Origin: Microstegium vimineum
Taxonomy: Eukaryota > Streptophyta > Magnoliopsida > Poales > Poaceae
Assembly (NCBI GenBank): GCA_022036555.1
Contig: CM039130.1
Location: forward strand, 18,311,937-18,375,936
Direction of reading: 5' to 3'
Length of the DNA stretch: 64,000 bases
The translations under genes and the position numbers were made by a program. Under the pieces are notes generated by a model. That model searched no databases. It was not told where the DNA came from and was given only the letters and a program-made list of their open reading frames with translations. This document shows positions 46,087 through 58,557 of the stretch, piece by piece. Numbering within the stretch: position 1 is the first letter of the stretch; each line of letters starts with the position of its first letter.

Positions 46087-46346
46087 TGTTGACACCAAGA
46101 ATGACATACTTTTACATATCCAAAATACCGTCAACAACCTCGAGATCAAGGATAGAACAACATATCATGAGCATATTATATGAAATAACAAGTTCCACAT
46201 GTCCATGAAGTATTTGATGCAGAATTAGAAGAAAAGGAGCAAGATGGGCTAGTGGGACCCACATAGTGGGTCGGCCGACACCACCATGGGCCCACTAGCC
46301 TCCCACTCTGGTCATGATCCAGGAGAAGCACTCCCAAAGTGATCCT
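46087..46346 (+). repeat. Athila1 LTR, left piece
   Basis: Starts TGTTGACACCAAG. It is broken at ATCCT (46342-46346) by Athila2 and resumes at 58553. It includes a CCACATAGTGGGTCGGCCGACACC stretch that has a counterpart near 58730. Confidence 0.85.
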
Positions 46347-46612
46347 TGTTGACGGTCCTTAAGTACCAATTTTAACCATCAACTAAACAAGGAAAAGGAT
46401 CTAAATGAAACCACTAGCTAGAATTAGGGTTTATACTAACAGAATTCCACGAGTTTTGGTGAATGTCTATTTCTTCAAGGGGTTATCAGGAAATACCAAG
46501 GAAAGGCCCACATGTCATGTTTACATAGAGATAATTATCAACCACATAATTTTCTGTACTCTAGAAGGTTCCAGGAGACCAGAACAAACGGGAGGCGAAA
46601 CAGGCCTGGAGT

Positions 46613-46651
46613 TAGGGCGCCCGCCCTAACCCCTAGGGCGCCCACCCTACC
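46613..46651. repeat. Twin GC hairpins in the Athila2 LTR
   Basis: GTTAGGGC-GCCC-GCCCTAAC is a perfect 8-base stem with a 4-base loop. It is followed at once by a second AGGGCGCCC.CCCT copy. It lies about 115-155 bases upstream of the TATA box. The 3' LTR (about 57532-57572) has the same pair with changes in the first stem. Confidence 0.75.
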
Positions 46652-46766
46652 TCAGTGGCCAATCAGGTTCTACTTCGCGGATCGCGCTCCACCGCCTTTG
46701 AGGATGAATCTAAACCACTCTCTTAAGGTCGGTTTGATCCGACGGTCCACGTTCATTTGAGGAGGC

Positions 46767-46774
46767 TATATAAG
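46767..46774 (+). promoter_or_regulatory. TATA box of the Athila2 LTR
   Basis: TATATAAG in GGAGGCTATATAAGCAAGG, also at 57689-57696 in the 3' LTR. Confidence 0.65.
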
Positions 46775-47628
46775 CAAGGCCCCTGACCCCCTGAGGATCC
46801 ATCTCATCTTATTATTCTTCTCCAGAGCAATAGCTAGGGTTTCAATTAGATGTAGAGAAGGAGAGAGGTCCCTCTAGTTGTCTAGATCTAGTTCTAGTTC
46901 ATCTAGTTGTAATTAGAGGTGAGAGAGAGGAGGAGAGAGCTAGGAGGAGCCGAATCTGTCAGATCTTCCTCAACATTCTACCTTTGCAGCATCTGATTCT
47001 GAGCAATCTCCAGGTTCTTCATTTATTATTTCTAAGTATCTTATTTCAGTTCTTACTTTATTCAATTTACGGGATCTCCGCTCGTATTGAGTGCTCTAGT
47101 TTACAATTGGAATTAGAGTAGTAAGCGATAGTGTAGACGTGGTGTCTAAACTAGAGTTTACCTGAGTTTGCGCCCAATCCTACGGATAGTTGTGGTAGCC
47201 CCAGGGGTGACAGCTCTGTAAGGCCTTTGTAGTCCACCACGTTCGGGTTGGTGTTTTCGTAGAGCTTTTGGCAGCCTCCCCCCGACTACCTTTTTCCCAG
47301 TCTTTGTCGAGAGTCGGGAAGGTACTGTTGCTCCAAAGTAAGTAGAGTATCGTGGGCCTTTGATTAGATAGAACCCCTTAGAAAACTCTAAAATCTTTCT
47401 TGATCTAGTTATCACTAATTACCTATTTATCATTCTCTACCCATTTATCTTATCTACTACCAAAATATTCTATCTTATCTATCCTTGGACGTTCTTAGTT
47501 CTTAACAAGTTCACTTTGCGTTCCCCGTGGAAATCGATACCCTTGGAATACTCATGGGTTAAAGCTACAGCAGTATCTGTGCGCTTGCGGATTTATCTAT
47601 ATGCGTTAAGAAATACCAACAAGCTTTC

Positions 47629-47646
47629 TAGCGCCGTTACCGGGGA
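47629..47646 (+). other. Primer binding site of Athila2
   Basis: TAGCGCCGTTACCGGGGA differs at two positions from TGGCGCCGTTGCCGGGGA, the Asp-tRNA site usual for Athila elements. It begins seven bases after the LTR. Confidence 0.8.
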
Positions 47647-47773
47647 ACGGTAGCTGGACTAGTTTCGAACCAAGTTCATCCGTTTACCTTTTTCCTTTTT
47701 CCTTTTTACCATCTTTCTCACCTTATCATTTTCACCTTACCACATTCATAAATATTTTACTCCAAAGGGCGAC

Positions 47774-48223
47774 TTGTTGGAGACTCCACCTTCTTCACCC
47801 CTCATTCTTATAAATGGCTATGAGCTTCGACCTGCTTGTATAGCCATGGTTTGGGAGCAATCTTTCTCTAGGCTTAGTTTAGTTTTAAATCCAGTTGAAA
47901 ATATGAATCATCCAAGTATAGAGGAGGCCCCAAACCAGACCAATTTGAGAGTTACCAATCCAAGTGGAATTTTTAACTTACTTGAAAAATTAACCATAGA
48001 GATTGGAGAGGAAGATGATATCTATGAGCATGAAATCTATTCCTTAACAATCTCTTTAAATCCATGCTCATATGAGACATCTCCCATACCCATTGGTCTC
48101 TTTATTACCACACATGACATCTTCAACACCCTCACACTTTCTGTTCACAAATACTTGAAAAGGGTGGTTGTTGATGCATATGTTTATCATAAATATTGCA
48201 GATCTAATTGTATTAAATCTTGA
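47774..48223 (+). pseudogene. Athila2 open frame of unknown function
   Basis: About 149 residues, TTG-started in the longest reading, with the first ATG at 47815 (MAMSFD in another frame) not in frame. It includes LINGYELRPACIAMVW and IGEEDDIYEHEIYSLT. It lies where gag should begin, but I do not see the Athila capsid motif (FELKP..I.MVQ) here. It could be a diverged N-terminal arm or a frame by chance. The sequence after it is AT-rich and closed. Confidence 0.35.
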
Positions 48224-49794
48224 GATAGGTAATAGTAGGGAAACCGTTTCACTAAAAACACACCTTAAAAGGTTTCCCAAGGACAAGTTTATTGTCCTAA
48301 AACAAGCACCTCTCAGATCCTAACATAAGTTTTCACCTTTATGTTGCCTACCCTTGTAAATTGAGCATAGAATTATATGATTATATTTCTTCGGGTATTT
48401 TTGTCACTAACCTTTCCAGGTAGAGCAGAAAGAATGAAGGAATGACAAGCATAAGGTATGTCCGACCAATTATTATGCAACATTGAATTTCATTCATCCA
48501 ATCTTGATTTTTGCAAAATTCAAGCTTGGGGGATAACCCATCGTAAAAACACCTTTTGCCATGTTGCTACATCATCTTATTTGTACCTACCTTTAAGGCA
48601 TGCTCAAACTACTAAATTGCTAATCATGCTCTTTCATCGTCACTTGAGTAAATCTCTATAATACTTTCATGCTACCTTTGTTTGCTATAGTGCATGTTTA
48701 GGTTTTGAAGAATTTCCATATATCTTTTAAATTATGCATGGTGCTTAGTTTAAATCAAAAGGTATTTGAATATTACTTCTAAAGGCTTTTAAATTAAGCG
48801 TGGTGCTTAGGTTAAAATGTCTTCCTAAATCAAATTAGATGTGGTGTCTAGGTTAATTTTTGAACTGATAGTATACTAGAGTAGATATTGGATATTTTGT
48901 TGGACTAACCCCTGCAGGAAAACTTTCAATATCAAATTGGGAAGTCCTGAGATGAACTCACACTAAAGATGAAGAAAGATGCATGAACTTCAACAACCTT
49001 CACAAGAGATAGGTAGCTAATTCATCATGATGAATTTTATGGAGCAAGGAGAAGGCGAGTTACAAAGGACAAAATCTACATCCGCTCAATCCATGGAAGA
49101 GGGTGAACAAAACTTCAAGACAAGATCAACAAAAATTTCAAGATCGGAAGAACGAGGATGAGAGAGGAGTGGAACAAGAATACAAGCTATTAATGCACAA
49201 CCCATTGATCAAGGGAAGTTTCCAAGAAGGTACGATGTCATCATTCTCCAATGACAAAGGTAAAGGTAAGTAAGCATCACTCTAAAAGCCTTTCTTTGAT
49301 TTTGGTATTCACATAAATAAAGATCTAAACATGTTTGAGCTGCAACTTTACTTGATCCAACCTAATTATCTTAACATGTTAATTCTTTAAAGCTTGATCC
49401 TAGTACCACTTAATAATCTCATAGTCTTAATCATCTAAAATGTTGCACATCTAACCTTGGAAGATGATAATCTCAATGATGTAAAAATAAATTAGATAAT
49501 CTTTTCATATGTTAAAGCAATCTAATATGCCAAGTGTTTATGAAATGCTACATTCATGCTCATCCTCTGGACTGATCACTCATGTCATGGCTAAACAAAA
49601 TATTTGATTTTGCTCAATATGTTTAGGCTAGAGAAGAACGAATAAACTTTTGGTTTTGTTAGTGTTTTTCCACTAGCAGAGCCCATGCACATGATCTCTA
49701 CCTTGTTTCTATGAGCAGGACACTTCTTCACCATGTCATCAAGAGCATGGGTGGATGACACCCTACTAATGAAGAAAGGAGATATAGGGAGATC
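48224..49794 (+). other. Athila2 internal region, no gene recognised
   Basis: AT-rich. It contains a polypurine-like AAGCTTGGGGGATA at 48522 far from any LTR, and a block of short related phrases (TAAATTRWGCRTGGTGCTTAGKTTAAA near 48730-48860). Coding remains are not visible. It ends at AGATC, the left target duplication of the solo LTR. Confidence 0.5.
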
Positions 49795-52700
49795 TGTCAC
49801 ACCTGGTTTTAAGAACAAAACCAGATATACCCTATATGTGAGCCCAGGAAGTCAAATCTCACATATAGCCACAGAACAAGGTAATTATCAAAAGACAATA
49901 CTTAAATACATAACATATAAGGTCAAAGAAATAACCTTAAGAGAACAAACAGCGGTAAGGCACTCCGAACTTTAGGTGAAGACTCCACTCCACAAGGACC
50001 AACTGACTGGTTGATCACAAGCCTAACTGCTCGAAACTCTTGCACTCTGGTACCCATCCGAGATTTTTATCCAAAGTATTGAAAAGAATAAACAAGCGTA
50101 AGTACTTTCGTACTCAACAAGTATACATGGGGTTCATGAGGCTCAAAAAGGATAGACACGGGTTTAACTGCATCAGCTTTTAAGTTGTCTCAATTTTGGC
50201 ATTATAGTAGCATCAATGTTATCAATAGCCCAATAACCATATGATCAAGTGAACGAGATGAAATGCTTATATGAACAAGTAACAATAATAAATCACCGAT
50301 AACAACTGATGAGCCATGACATAAGGACATCACACAGCAAGGAGCCCAAGCCACTCGTAACCGTGAGCATGGCTATCATGATAGTTTTTTTAACTCTGCG
50401 CAGAGGTGTACATCTTTACCCATAAGTCGTGATTCCCATATGCCATCACCTCTACCAAGGAAGTGGAGCAGGGTAGACTACGAGACCGTTCACAGGTTCC
50501 ACTGGTAGGTAACAACCCGCTATTCGTTTCCTCAATGGTTAGTACCACCCCTCTTATGAGGGAACTAAGGTGAGCCCCTCTTGCGCCCTTTCGGGTAAGT
50601 TGTCACAAACCAGTAGAAGTCTAATACTGAGTCAAGCCAGAGCCCATTAGCTTATGGTAGTACTGTTTTCTCGGGGTAATCTCTTACAGAAATATCCCTA
50701 TGAGTGAGAACACAGGTGTGAGTTCCTGATGTTCCACCTATAGTCCACATTGCTAAAAAGTCATCTTTTATTGTCATTTCATATATCATTAATCAAGTTT
50801 ACATGATCATAGTTATTCTTAAAGAGCACTAGCTTGATCTACCCAAATGCATAAATTCCCAGGGTGACAAGGTATAAGGTACAATACTAGGGTAACCTTA
50901 TAGGGTAACAAGTAAACACATGCATATGATTAATGAGTGATTATCATGAATAGGGCAACAAGGATAATCCCATGTAATACTTGCCTTAAAACAGATCCTT
51001 CTTATAGTTCTAGTCTTCAAAGAACTTCAGGAAAACCAACTTCTTCTCCTTGATCTCCAACGCAAACTCACCGATTGGACAATAATAACAATCACCACAC
51101 AAGCATCTGATCATACAAAGCATACAAACATAGCTAAATTAGAACAATATACCAATCAATGAAAAGGATTTAAAAAGAGATCTACGCAACTATACGGTCA
51201 CACAGTCGTGAAGAACACACTAATCGGAGCTACGATTAGAAAGATGCAACGAACGGAAGATTTGTTTTTATAAGAGAGAACTATAGACTTTATCAATTTT
51301 ATAACTATACAAAAGAGTGGATAAAGTATTTCAAAGAAACACCTTGATTGGATTAGGTCAAAATTGTATTTGGATTTCGAAAACAAAAAGAGAAAGCATC
51401 AATATTTTATGTGTAAAACAAGTTGCATATTTGTTAATCAAATTAGGGTGTCACATTATGAAAATCTAGAACTATTACATGGTATTAAAGATCACTAATG
51501 AAAATTTTACACCGATACGAAGCCAACGCAACTTCAACGGATCAAAACGGATCTAAAACGGAGAAGATATGAAATTAACATGATTTTCTATACAAAATTA
51601 ATTCATTAAAAAAAGAGATTAATCTAAACTTTATTTTCAAAAGACTTTAACATATATGAAAACTATACCATTATATAGATCATGAAATTACGGAGCTAAC
51701 GCAACTTGTTTGGGTCAAATCGGAGTTAAAACGGGGTTTTTATGAGTAAAAGAAAAGCAGTGGCAATTTTGTAGTTTTGAGAAAACGCATTCTGAATGGA
51801 ACAGAGCAGGTTTACGTTTTCAAAATGAGAAAGCGCAAAAAGGGAATCTGCTTTGGGAGCCATGGGTGCTGCGGTGCGGGACTGACCAGGGCCATGTGGC
51901 AGCACGGGACAGGGCGGTGCATGGCGTGGCCGTGGACCGCGTGCGGGGGCTCGGTCCACTGATCTACCGTGGACCGGGGGCGTACCCCTTCGGGGGATCT
52001 AATCCCAGTCGTCCGTGCCAGATCGGACGACGCAGGGATGGGTCACGGCGGCGCGGCTGCCGGAACAAAGAAGGAGCACGGCGGCGCCATGGCCGGGGTG
52101 CGGTGGCGCGAGGCTAACCACCGCTACGGTGCACGATTCGCAACGCGGAACGGTCGGGGAGAGAGAGGGAGAGACAGGGAGCACGTCGGTGCTATCGGTT
52201 GGACCGATTGGGTGACGAACGCGGTGGTGCCTGCGATACAGTGGCTCGGCGGTTCAGGCGATCCCGCGCGGAGGTAGAGAGAGGGCGTGGGGAGGTTCTA
52301 GAGCATCTGGTCGTTCCCTTACCACGATGCGGAGTTCAGAGAGCTGCTGGACGGAGCAGAGGGGCTCGCCAAGCGCGGGGCGATGGCGGCGGTGGTCTGT
52401 GTTCGTGAAGCCAAGGTGGAGGCGGTGGAGTGCAGGGCTCGGCTATTTATAGCCGGGGGCGTGTCGTCGATGGAAGGGAAACATCCCCGTGCCTCAATCT
52501 CGCTCGAATCGCGCTCGGCGGCCAAGGAAAGCGGCGACGCGCGAAGAAGGAAAGGAAGGAGGAGGAAGAAGGCAGGTGGGGATGCGGCAGAGGTGTGGGT
52601 CCACTCTAGCAGCGAGGAGAGGCAGGGTGGGAGCATCCGCGCAGTTGGGGGGGAAGTCACGGGCGCCATTCCCGTTCGCCGGAAGGAAACGGCAGCGCGA

Positions 52701-53231
52701 GGAAGGAAAGGGGGAAGGAGGAAGAAAAGGAAAGGGAGGGGGAGACTAACAGGTGGGTTTAGCTTGTCAGCGAGAGAGAGAGGGCGGGGCCGGGCTGTTG
52801 GCGTCGTCCGAGCGGGTGGGGGAAGGAAACGGGCCGGCCTGCTGGGTGCCGAGCTGGGCCGGTGGAAGAAAAGAGAAAGGCCGGGGGAGGAAGAGAGGGG
52901 ATGGGCCTGCGGGCAGAGGAGGGGGAGAAGGCTTGGGCCTCTCGGGCCAAAACAGAGAGAGGGAGAGGTTTTTCATTTTCTTTTTATCTTCTTTTTCTCG
53001 AGAGCTCATTTTCAAAAACCAAATTTGAAATTCATTTTGAAACCCCATTTGAATTTTGAAACATGTCAAATAAACAAATGCAAAGGCATGTATGCTCAAA
53101 CATGTAGCTAACTTAAGATAATTTTTTTATTTCAATGAAAAGTTTTATTTTCCTATGATTTCATGAGCACCAAAAACACAATAAAATCAATTTAATCCTA
53201 TTTTCAAGAAATGAAATTTTAGGGTGTTACA
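49795..53231 (-). repeat. Solo LTR of the Tekay family (3.44 kb)
   Basis: On the minus strand it starts TGTAACACCCT and ends GGTGTGACA, as in the LTR at 2563-5502, and shares long stretches with it. Flanks AGATC (49790-49794) and AGACC (53232-53236) are a 5-base duplication with one mismatch. No internal sequence is present, so it arose by LTR-LTR recombination. The GC-rich block is at 51850-52980, with a minus-strand TATAAATA at 52444-52451. Athila2 resumes on both sides. Confidence 0.9.
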
Positions 53232-53975
53232 AGACCTGTCATTCCAATCTCCATTGGAGCTTACACTTTTGAAGAAGTGGTCTATGACCTTGGAGCAAGT
53301 GTCAACATCATGCCAACTTGCAGATCAGACACTATGCTATCCCAAGGGAGTTCTTGAAGATAGTTTCGTAGGAGTTGGACACTCGTTTGTATCGGCAGAC
53401 TTTGAGGTTGAAGAAATAGGTGGAGTGCCAAGATATGTTTCACAATCAAGATGGGAAGGAGAACTTCAGTTCCAAGAAGCCTACACTCAAGGTTCCTACT
53501 GAGCCTCAAACGTCGTACACCTACAAGGATACAACTACATCTACAAGGAAGAACAACATCAACAATAGAAGAGGAAGAATAAATCTCAACAACCAAGAGA
53601 AGACTCTGTGTGGATGATCAACACTATCGATTTAGGGTTTGATCACCTCCTTCTATCACCATTACCTCACTAAGCCAGATGATCCAGGAGTACCTACCAT
53701 TGATTGCAAGATCAAGGAAAGTACATTCTACAAGATATTTTGCGATATTGGATCAAGCATCAACATAATGTCTGAGAGGGAATAGCAAAAGATGTTATGG
53801 TCACATGATAGATCACTATGTTCTCACCAACTTCATGGTTCAAGATATGGGAGATGAAGATGAAGTCCACCTCATTTGAGGAAGATCTTTCCTCAACACC
53901 ACTAGCACAATCATCTCCATGAAATAATGAGAGATCCACTTCCAATTTCTTGAAGAGAAGAAACAAGCCACCAAG
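53232..53975 (+). pseudogene. Athila2 protease region with two active-site motifs
   Basis: The first motif is RPVIPISIGAYTFEEVVYDL followed by GASVNIMP (about 53234-53317). A frame change then gives LADQTLCYPKGVLED, the usual next element of Athila protease. A second one is PTIDCKIKESTFYKIFCDIG followed by SSINIMSE (about 53697-53780), then GRSFLNTTSTI (about 53880-53915). Athila1 has the matching single motif at about 61640-61715. So two D-x-G protease copies, both broken, lie about 430 bases apart. No RT follows. Confidence 0.65.
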
Positions 53976-55046
53976 GATGGATGGACAGACTATCTAGGAG
54001 AATTAACAAGACATGAAGATCAATTCAATAATAAATATAAGAGTTCTCCTGAGAAAGAAGTCATACCATCAACAAAGGATGTATCACCTGCTACAGAGGA
54101 AAGAAGAAGTAGAAACTCAGACTGAGGAAGTGTGGAAGAGGAAAGAGACTTTATCGGAAACACCAACACAAGAAGAGCAAACATCCAAGTATTCGTCAGG
54201 AGTGGACCATACTCCTTAAGACATTTGAACCAGAAGAGAGGTCTGGTTCAACAAACCTAGATCTCTGAACCTTAGCTAGAAGGTAAACTTGGTAAGTTAT
54301 CTGCATATTTATTTCTCTGCATTGCATTAGTTGCACTCAAGCATATTTACTTTCCATAATTATTTATGGCTCTATTTATATATCATTCTTAGTCTAATCT
54401 AGTGCATAATCATCTTTATCACAGCATATGTATATTTCTGCATTCCATTCAAAAATAAAAATATTTAAGCCCCACGTGAATAAATTTCTCAACTGTTTAC
54501 TATGGAGGCATAAAAAATATTGCATATAAAATTGAAAATCCAAAAAATATTTGAATAGAAGAATTCTGTAAGGCTATAGGCAATCAAGGCATAAATGGTT
54601 TACCGCTAACGCTTAATCTGTTCCACGATCTTTGCTGTCTATTTGAGTTTAGCAGGATTTGGAAAGACTAGACCAGATTGGATATCTTCAACTACTTTGA
54701 GAAGTACCACTACATCAACTATGATCTTTGAAATCTCAGAGAAGTGAAGTAAGTCTACACTGTCTAAATGAATGACTATATCAATATCCAGCTTGGGGGA
54801 GAGCACCCCCATGTATCTAGGTAAGTATCCTTATCCTCTTAGGTTTACTTTTATTTAGATATTAATTACATAAGATTAATTCAAAAAAATGTGAGCACAT
54901 GAAGGTTCACACCTAAATAATTAAAAATCACAAAACTAAGAACTTAGACATTGTTTATCTATGGAATTTCATTGTCTATTTTATCCTTAAGTGACTTTTC
55001 TATTTAGTAATAATAATAGGTATGTTTAGAAGTTTCTAATAATAAA
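53976..55046 (+). other. Athila2 internal, no gene recognised
   Basis: AT-rich decayed sequence. A polypurine-like AGCTTGGGGGA lies at 54790. A short frame at 54013-54219 is rich in Lys/Glu and not recognised. Confidence 0.5.
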
Positions 55047-55562
55047 ATGAAGAATTCTGAAGAATATCTTATACATGCTCAAATGCTCAAAAGAGGTCCA
55101 AGAGGTGGACTCAAAATGATTTATCGTGGCCATACAACTGAGGTTCCTCTTCCAAATGAGAAACGTTGGTTGTATAGGACCCGCCAACTAACCCTTGATT
55201 TAGATCAAGGACGTGGGCAAAGATGTGTTGCAGGTTCCAGCAGGAGAGCACATGAGGAAACACGGTTTGCTCATTTTGAGCAAGGTGGTCCTTCCCGAGG
55301 AGTTGTTGGTGAGGAGGAAGACGACGCAACTTCTGATGCCATGGACACTTCCAATGGCATGCCTCCTCGACCACCAGGTCCTCAAAGAGCATGAGCATCC
55401 TTCTTGTCCCCACGAGATAGGGAGCATCGTGAGTGGAGGCAACAAATGGACAATCTCACCAATGCCATAAGCAAGCTTCGCGTTGAGCATGGTGTGATAG
55501 CAGGTATAGTCCAGCAAAATAACGAACAACTCCAAGCACTTAGAGAAGAAGAAATCCAGTGA
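55047..55562 (+). pseudogene. Athila2 open frame with one stop, unknown
   Basis: ATG 55047 (MKNSEEYLIHAQMLKRG) reads to TGA 55392-55394. The same frame reopens as ASFLSPRDREHREWRQQMDN and ends at 55560-55562. The second half looks like a coiled coil (LTNAISKLRVEHGVIAGIVQ). I do not recognise it as gag, pol or env. It lies between the protease remnant and the 3' end, where some Athila elements carry an env-like gene, but no membrane segment or signal peptide is visible. Confidence 0.4.
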
Positions 55563-57252
55563 TGTAGGATGTGGTGGCAACAACATCCATATCAGCCACC
55601 ACACTATTGAGCAAAGGATAAGCTTGGGGGAGGCTCCCTCCCTACTAAGGTAACTATTTAATTCCAACATTTACATTCATGCATTTTATTGCTTATCTTT
55701 GTTTGCAATTAAAAAAAATATATCTAAATATGATAAAAAAGAACAAAAATACTTCTCTCTACTCCCATATGCTCCATGAATGTTTATCTCTCTATGGAAA
55801 TGATGAATAATTGCTCTGCCGTAATTCCTTTCAAGTACCTAGTTTTCAACCTTAAATTCTCCCGAGTTTTAGACATAACTGTTTTGAAATAAGATTTACT
55901 CTGAACTGGAAACTTGTGGGTTGCAAATGCTTGAGCTAAGTCTAGGTAGTTGATAGGTATGATATGAAAAAGTCTGAACTACTATTTATCTTGTCCCTAG
56001 CAATACTAGAGTTCTCGAGAATTTATCTTTTGAAAATTGAAAATATTACATGATAAGTTTTTGTATGATGAGAGCTTGAATTCCTGCCACAACCATATAT
56101 ACATGCATGGTAGATTAGGAAAACATTCATTGTCATATTTAGTACTTGTATTTGCATTGAGTTTTTTCAAGCTTTGTTGACCCTTAGAGACTTGTCATGC
56201 TTTTAAAATCAAGATCACGTACACTCCACTCATATATGCTACTTCTATCCTAGAAGTACGCATCCACATATATGTCATTCAGGTCCACCAGAAAAATGCT
56301 CTACTCCTACCTTGGGAGTAAATAACCAAAAATGTCCCAGTTCTCCACCTATCCATATACTTCATTACCACGAATGTAACTGCTCCAAAGATTTCCTTGT
56401 TATCATCTCTCAAAAGTGTTATTGTAGAAAGAGACTTGGGGTTGTGAAAAAAATAAAGAGAGTGAAAATGGACAAGTTTCCTATCAAAACAATGGGTACT
56501 TAGATGCCCGCCTCTCTAAAAAAGTGAAAAAAGCAAGCCCAAGTTCTCTCAAAATTCCAAGTTCCAAAAGAGAGATGTATGTATATATGTATTCAAGGAG
56601 AAGAGTAAAATTAGGTTTCCAACATACACCCTCATATATCCACCATACACCATTATCCACCCTCATACATCCACCATATATCCCATACACATGCACATCT
56701 TGATTTGATTATATGCCCGGTTTCTCTAGATCCATTGTTTGACTTTACAATATATGCTTTGCAAGTATGTATGAGTTGTTTCTCCCCCACCTATGAACTC
56801 CATATATTGCCTATTAGTTATAGGGTGAGAGAGAGAAGGCACATTGTTACTTTGCCTGTTCCAAATAATATTCTGAGAGAAGGAATAACACCATTGTTGC
56901 CTTGGTAAGGATCCAAAAATACCACATATAGAGAGACTTGAGAGGGTCATACGAAAGAGACTTTGAGTTTTATTTTGAAAACTTTGCAAAACTCTAGGAT
57001 GAAGGTAAAGTGAAGAGCTTGAGACATAGTACTTGGCTTGATCATTCTACTTTTCAATTACTCAAGACCCAAGTGATGGCTATAAGCCCCATGGTTAAAG
57101 GTAATATGGGTGAGTTTGAAAGTCAGAATAGTTTACTCTAATCTAGATGACAATTCTTGTTTGAACACATGTGTACCTTTAAGGCATGAAAGCATTGTAG
57201 CAACTCTTGATCCATCATTGAGTTCATCTTTGCTCAGGGACGAGCCAAAGGT
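55563..57252 (+). other. Athila2 3' non-coding region
   Basis: AT-rich. It has a polypurine-like AGCTTGGGGGA at 55621. The part from about 56690 aligns with 45540-46070 of Athila1. A short CACCATAYAYC repeat occurs at 56625-56690. No gene. Confidence 0.6.
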
Positions 57253-57266
57253 AAGCTTGGGGGAGT
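57253..57266 (+). other. Polypurine tract of Athila2
   Basis: AAGCTTGGGGGAGT directly before TGTTGATTGTCC. Confidence 0.85.
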
Positions 57267-58552
57267 TGTTGATTGTCCTTAAGTACCAATTTTAACCGTC
57301 AACTAAACAAGGAAAAGGATCTAAATGAAACCACTAGCTAGAATTAGGGTTTATACTGACAGAATTCCATGAGTTTTGGTGAATGTCTGTTTCTGCAGGG
57401 GGCTATCAGGAAATACCAAGGAAAGGCCCACATGTCATGTTTACATAGAGATAATTATCAACCGCACAATTTTATGTACTCTAGAAGGTTCTAGGAGACA
57501 CCAAAACGAACGGGGGGCGAAACGGGCCCGGAGTCAGGGTGCCCGCCCTAACCCCTAGGGCGCCCGCCCTACCTTAGCGGCCAATCAGCTTCTACTTTGC
57601 AGATCACGCTCCACCGCCTTTGAGGATGAATCTAAACCACTCTCTTAAGGTTGGTTTGATCCGACGGTCCACGTTCATTTGAGGAGGCTATATAAGCAAG
57701 GCTCCTGACCCCCTAAGGATCCATCTCATCTCATTATTCTTCTCCAGACCAAAAGCTAGGGTTTCAGTTAGATATAGAGAAGGAGAGAGGTCCCTCTAGT
57801 TGTCTAGATCTAGTTCTTCTAGTTATAGTTCATCTAGTTGTAATTAGAGGTGAGAGAGAGGAGGAGAGAGCTAGGAGGAGCCGGATCCGTCGGATCTTCC
57901 TCAACATTGTACCTTTGCAGCATCTGGTTCTGAGCAATCTCCAGGTTCGTCATTTATTATTTCTAAGTATCTTATTTCAGTTCTTACTTTATTCTATTTA
58001 TGGGATCTCCGCTCGTATTGAGTGCTCTAGTTTACAATTGGAATTAGAGTAGTAAGCGATAGTGTAGACGTGGTGTCTAAACTAGAGTTTACCTGAGTTT
58101 GCGCCCAATCCTATGGATAGTTGTGGTAGCCCCAGGGGTGACATCTCTATAAGGCCTTTGTAGTCCACCACGTTCGGGTTGGTGTTTTCGTAGAGCTTTT
58201 GGCAGCCTCCCCCGGACTACCTTTTTCCCAGTCTTTGTCGAGAGTCGGGAAGGTATTGTTGCTCCAAAGTAAGTAGAGTATTGTGGGCCTTTGATTAGAT
58301 ATAACCCCTTAGAAAACTCTAAAATCTTTCTTGACCTAGTTATCACTATTTACCTATTTATCATTCTCTACCCATTTATCTTATCTACTACCAAAATATT
58401 CTATTTTATCTATCCTTGGACGTTCTTAGTTCTTAACAAGTTCACTTCGCGTTCACCGTGGAAATCGATACCCTTGGAATACTCACGGGTGGAAGCTATA
58501 GTGGTATCCGTGCGCTTGCGGATTTATCTGTGTGCGTTAAGAAATACCAACA
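57267..58552 (+). repeat. Athila2 3' LTR
   Basis: TGTTGATTGTCC start, AAATACCAACA end, followed by ATCCT. Very similar to the 5' LTR, with scattered substitutions. Confidence 0.92.
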
Positions 58553-58557
58553 ATCCT

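Larger units (their letters stand above)
46347..47621 (+). repeat. Athila2 5' LTR
   Basis: TGTTGACGGTCC start, AAGAAATACCAACA end. Contains the hairpin pair at 46613, TATATAAG at 46767 and a CTAG-rich stretch (46872-46917) that also occurs in the two other copies. Confidence 0.92.
46347..58552 (+). mobile_element. Athila-lineage element Athila2 with full LTR pair
   Basis: LTRs of 1275 and 1286 bp lie at both ends. The target duplication ATCCT is perfect (46342-46346 and 58553-58557). An Asp-type primer site and a tract AAGCTTGGGGGAGT are present. After removal of the solo LTR at 49795-53231 the element is about 8.8 kb. I find protease remnants but no RT, RNase H or integrase, so it is non-autonomous or strongly decayed. 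The LTR fragment at 5503-6350 is a third copy of this family. Confidence 0.9.

Noticed and set aside
51726..53111. Open frames up to 242 residues in the solo LTR
   Set aside because: Low-complexity Arg/Gly/Ala products of the same GC-rich LTR block, read on the wrong strand of the element.
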